Source: an uncultured Pseudomonadota bacterium (lineage in GTDB: Bacteria; Pseudomonadota; Alphaproteobacteria; Rs-D84). From it: a stretch of 7,697 nucleotides of DNA. Within the stretch, counting starts at the first letter, position 1, and every line of letters begins with the position of its first letter. The notes beneath the pieces were generated by a model. That model worked only from the letters and a program-made list of their open reading frames with translations, was not told the DNA's origin and ran no database searches. Position numbers and translations under genes: made by a program. The stretch spans positions 1 to 7,697 of the forward strand of contig CALYRP010000040.1 of assembly GCA_945483255.1 (NCBI GenBank). The letters run 5' to 3'. This document shows, one piece after another, positions 7,333 through 7,697 of this stretch.

Positions 7333-7516
7333 TGAATCCAATGGGAATTGGTTTCTGGGACTTAGAACATCCCTTGTTTAGACGGTACATGTCGTGTCGT
7401 AATCCGCCGTGATGCATTTTGCATCACACCCTGACACATTGGTCGGGGTGCCACATTTGTGGGGCATTTCTAAACATGCTGTTCTAACCCCCGACCGCCC
7501 TTTGGACGGTCTTTTT
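7333..7516 (+). ncRNA. Structured RNA: candidate 5' leader attenuator/riboswitch or free sRNA
   Basis: About 180 nt between a promoter and an intrinsic terminator, with GC near 51% over 7351-7510 by my count in a clearly AT-rich setting. Pairings I can see: hairpin CCAAT/ATTGG (7338-7342 with 7347-7351); P1 TTAGAAC/GTTCTAA (7362-7368 with 7481-7487); nested P2 GTTTAGA/TCTAAAC (7376-7382 with 7469-7475); hairpin GTGATGCA/TGCATCAC (7409-7416 with 7420-7427); a 9-bp hairpin with one G-U pair (7427-7435 with 7442-7450); and a hairpin CCAC/GTGG (7451-7454 with 7459-7462). The last three sit inside P1/P2 as a multibranch core. It lacks hallmarks of tmRNA (no TTCGAATC arm), RNase P (no GAGGAAAGTCC core), SRP RNA (no GGAAGGAAGCA-like loop) and the TPP or cobalamin riboswitches, and it is branched rather than rod-like as 6S RNA is. 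The terminator lies just before a start codon with no intervening promoter, which favours a cis-acting leader. Family unknown. Confidence 0.6.
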
Positions 7517-7519
7517 GTT
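7493..7519 (+). terminator. Intrinsic terminator ending the structured RNA
   Basis: GACCG (7493-7497) pairs with CGGTC (7507-7511). Beyond one C-A mismatch, CC/GG extends the stem to a three-base loop TTT, and TTTTTGTTT follows. It ends about 16 bases before the next start codon. Its left arm is also the target of an alternative pairing (7489-7496 with 7441-7448), so termination may be conditional. Confidence 0.8.
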
Positions 7520-7533
7520 TGTAAAAACAAAAA
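7512..7533 (+). repeat. AT-rich inverted repeat touching the start codon
   Basis: TTTTTGTTT (7512-7520) and AAACAAAAA (7525-7533) are perfect reverse complements around a four-base loop GTAA. The left arm is the terminator U-tract and the right arm ends one base before the downstream ATG. In a read-through transcript this weak nine-pair hairpin could partly cover the translation start; it could also simply be a chance product of A/T-rich sequence. Confidence 0.5.
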
Positions 7534-7534
7534 A

Positions 7535-7697
7535 ATGGAGAGAGCGCTGAAACGCATATTTTTTATATTTACTTTGTTTTTATACACGGCGACAGTTTGC
7601 CGTGCTGATGTTTGTCCTGCTGGATATCAACCCGCAGAATATGAAATTTTAAAATATATTGAATCTACTGGGACGCAGTATATTGATACACAAGTTT
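7535..7697 (+). CDS. Exported protein with Sec signal peptide, 5' part (runs off window)
   Basis: Fifty-four codons are visible from the ATG at 7535 to the window edge. Residues 1-24 form a typical Sec signal peptide: a basic n-region (MERALKR), a hydrophobic core (IFFIFTLFLYTA) and a likely cleavage after C-R-A at 24. No lipobox is present. The mature start is DVCPAGYQPAEYE followed by YIESTGTQYIDT. From memory the latter motif is common at the start of LamG/concanavalin-like modules in secreted or surface proteins of gut bacteria and phages; this is recall, not a search. No Shine-Dalgarno sequence precedes the ATG (the leader is nearly all A), although GGAG just inside the frame could serve a CTG at 7547. 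Expression probably depends on read-through of the upstream terminator. Coding status is quite sure; the function is unknown, with a cell-surface or binding role inferred. Confidence 0.8.
   Translation, partial: MERALKRIFFIFTLFLYTATVCRADVCPAGYQPAEYEILKYIESTGTQYIDTQV

Noticed and set aside
7333..7516. 6S RNA, tmRNA or SRP RNA
   Set aside because: The size would suit 6S RNA, but the visible pairings are branched rather than a long rod with a central bubble; the T-arm of tmRNA and the conserved SRP loop are absent.
7378..7587. Minus-strand open frame of 69 codons across the structured RNA
   Set aside because: It runs through the terminator and hairpins of the plus-strand RNA, and its start lies in the opposite gene's signal-peptide region; no ribosome-binding site was seen. 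A minus-strand use of the element is not excluded, but the promoter and terminator favour plus.

Overview
The window comes from an AT-rich bacterial chromosome, most likely an alphaproteobacterium of the reduced, gut or host-associated kind. I infer this from three things: the AddA-type repair helicase/nuclease, a coiled-coil protein whose C-terminal domain resembles one I remember from alphaproteobacteria, and a signal-peptide protein whose mature start (CPAGY, then YIESTGTQYIDT) I associate with exported proteins of gut alphaproteobacteria. I could not run a search, so the lineage is tentative. No tRNA, rRNA, CRISPR array, insertion sequence or phage gene is visible.

Layout. Positions 1-486 (+) are the 3' end of an unrecognised gene. 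It converges on recN, and both appear to end at one bidirectional terminator (485-511). The minus strand from 5266 down to 510 is a double-strand-break repair block: an AddA helicase domain (5266-2636), the AddA C-terminal nuclease domain in a separate, overlapping +1 frame (2676-2209), then recN (2162-510). All helicase and nuclease motifs look intact, so this AddA is either split into two coupled polypeptides or carries a frameshift at the junction. No addB is present, although addB normally adjoins addA. recN has its own promoter, placed so that transcription would begin at or next to the ATG.

A 78-bp divergent region (5267-5344) holds overlapping promoters for addA and for a 639-residue, single-membrane-segment coiled-coil protein (5345-7264, +), which ends in an intrinsic terminator (7267-7296).

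The most unusual part is 7298-7535. A good extended -10 promoter is followed by about 180 nt of comparatively GC-rich sequence (about 51% over 7351-7510, by my count) packed with nested complementary arms and hairpins. An intrinsic terminator then ends about 16 nt before the start codon of a secreted-protein gene that runs off the window. One 8-nt element (7441-7448) can pair either within its own hairpin or perfectly with 7489-7496, which overlaps the terminator arm. This looks like a terminator/antiterminator leader (riboswitch-like or attenuator) or a free small RNA. I could not assign it to a known RNA family.
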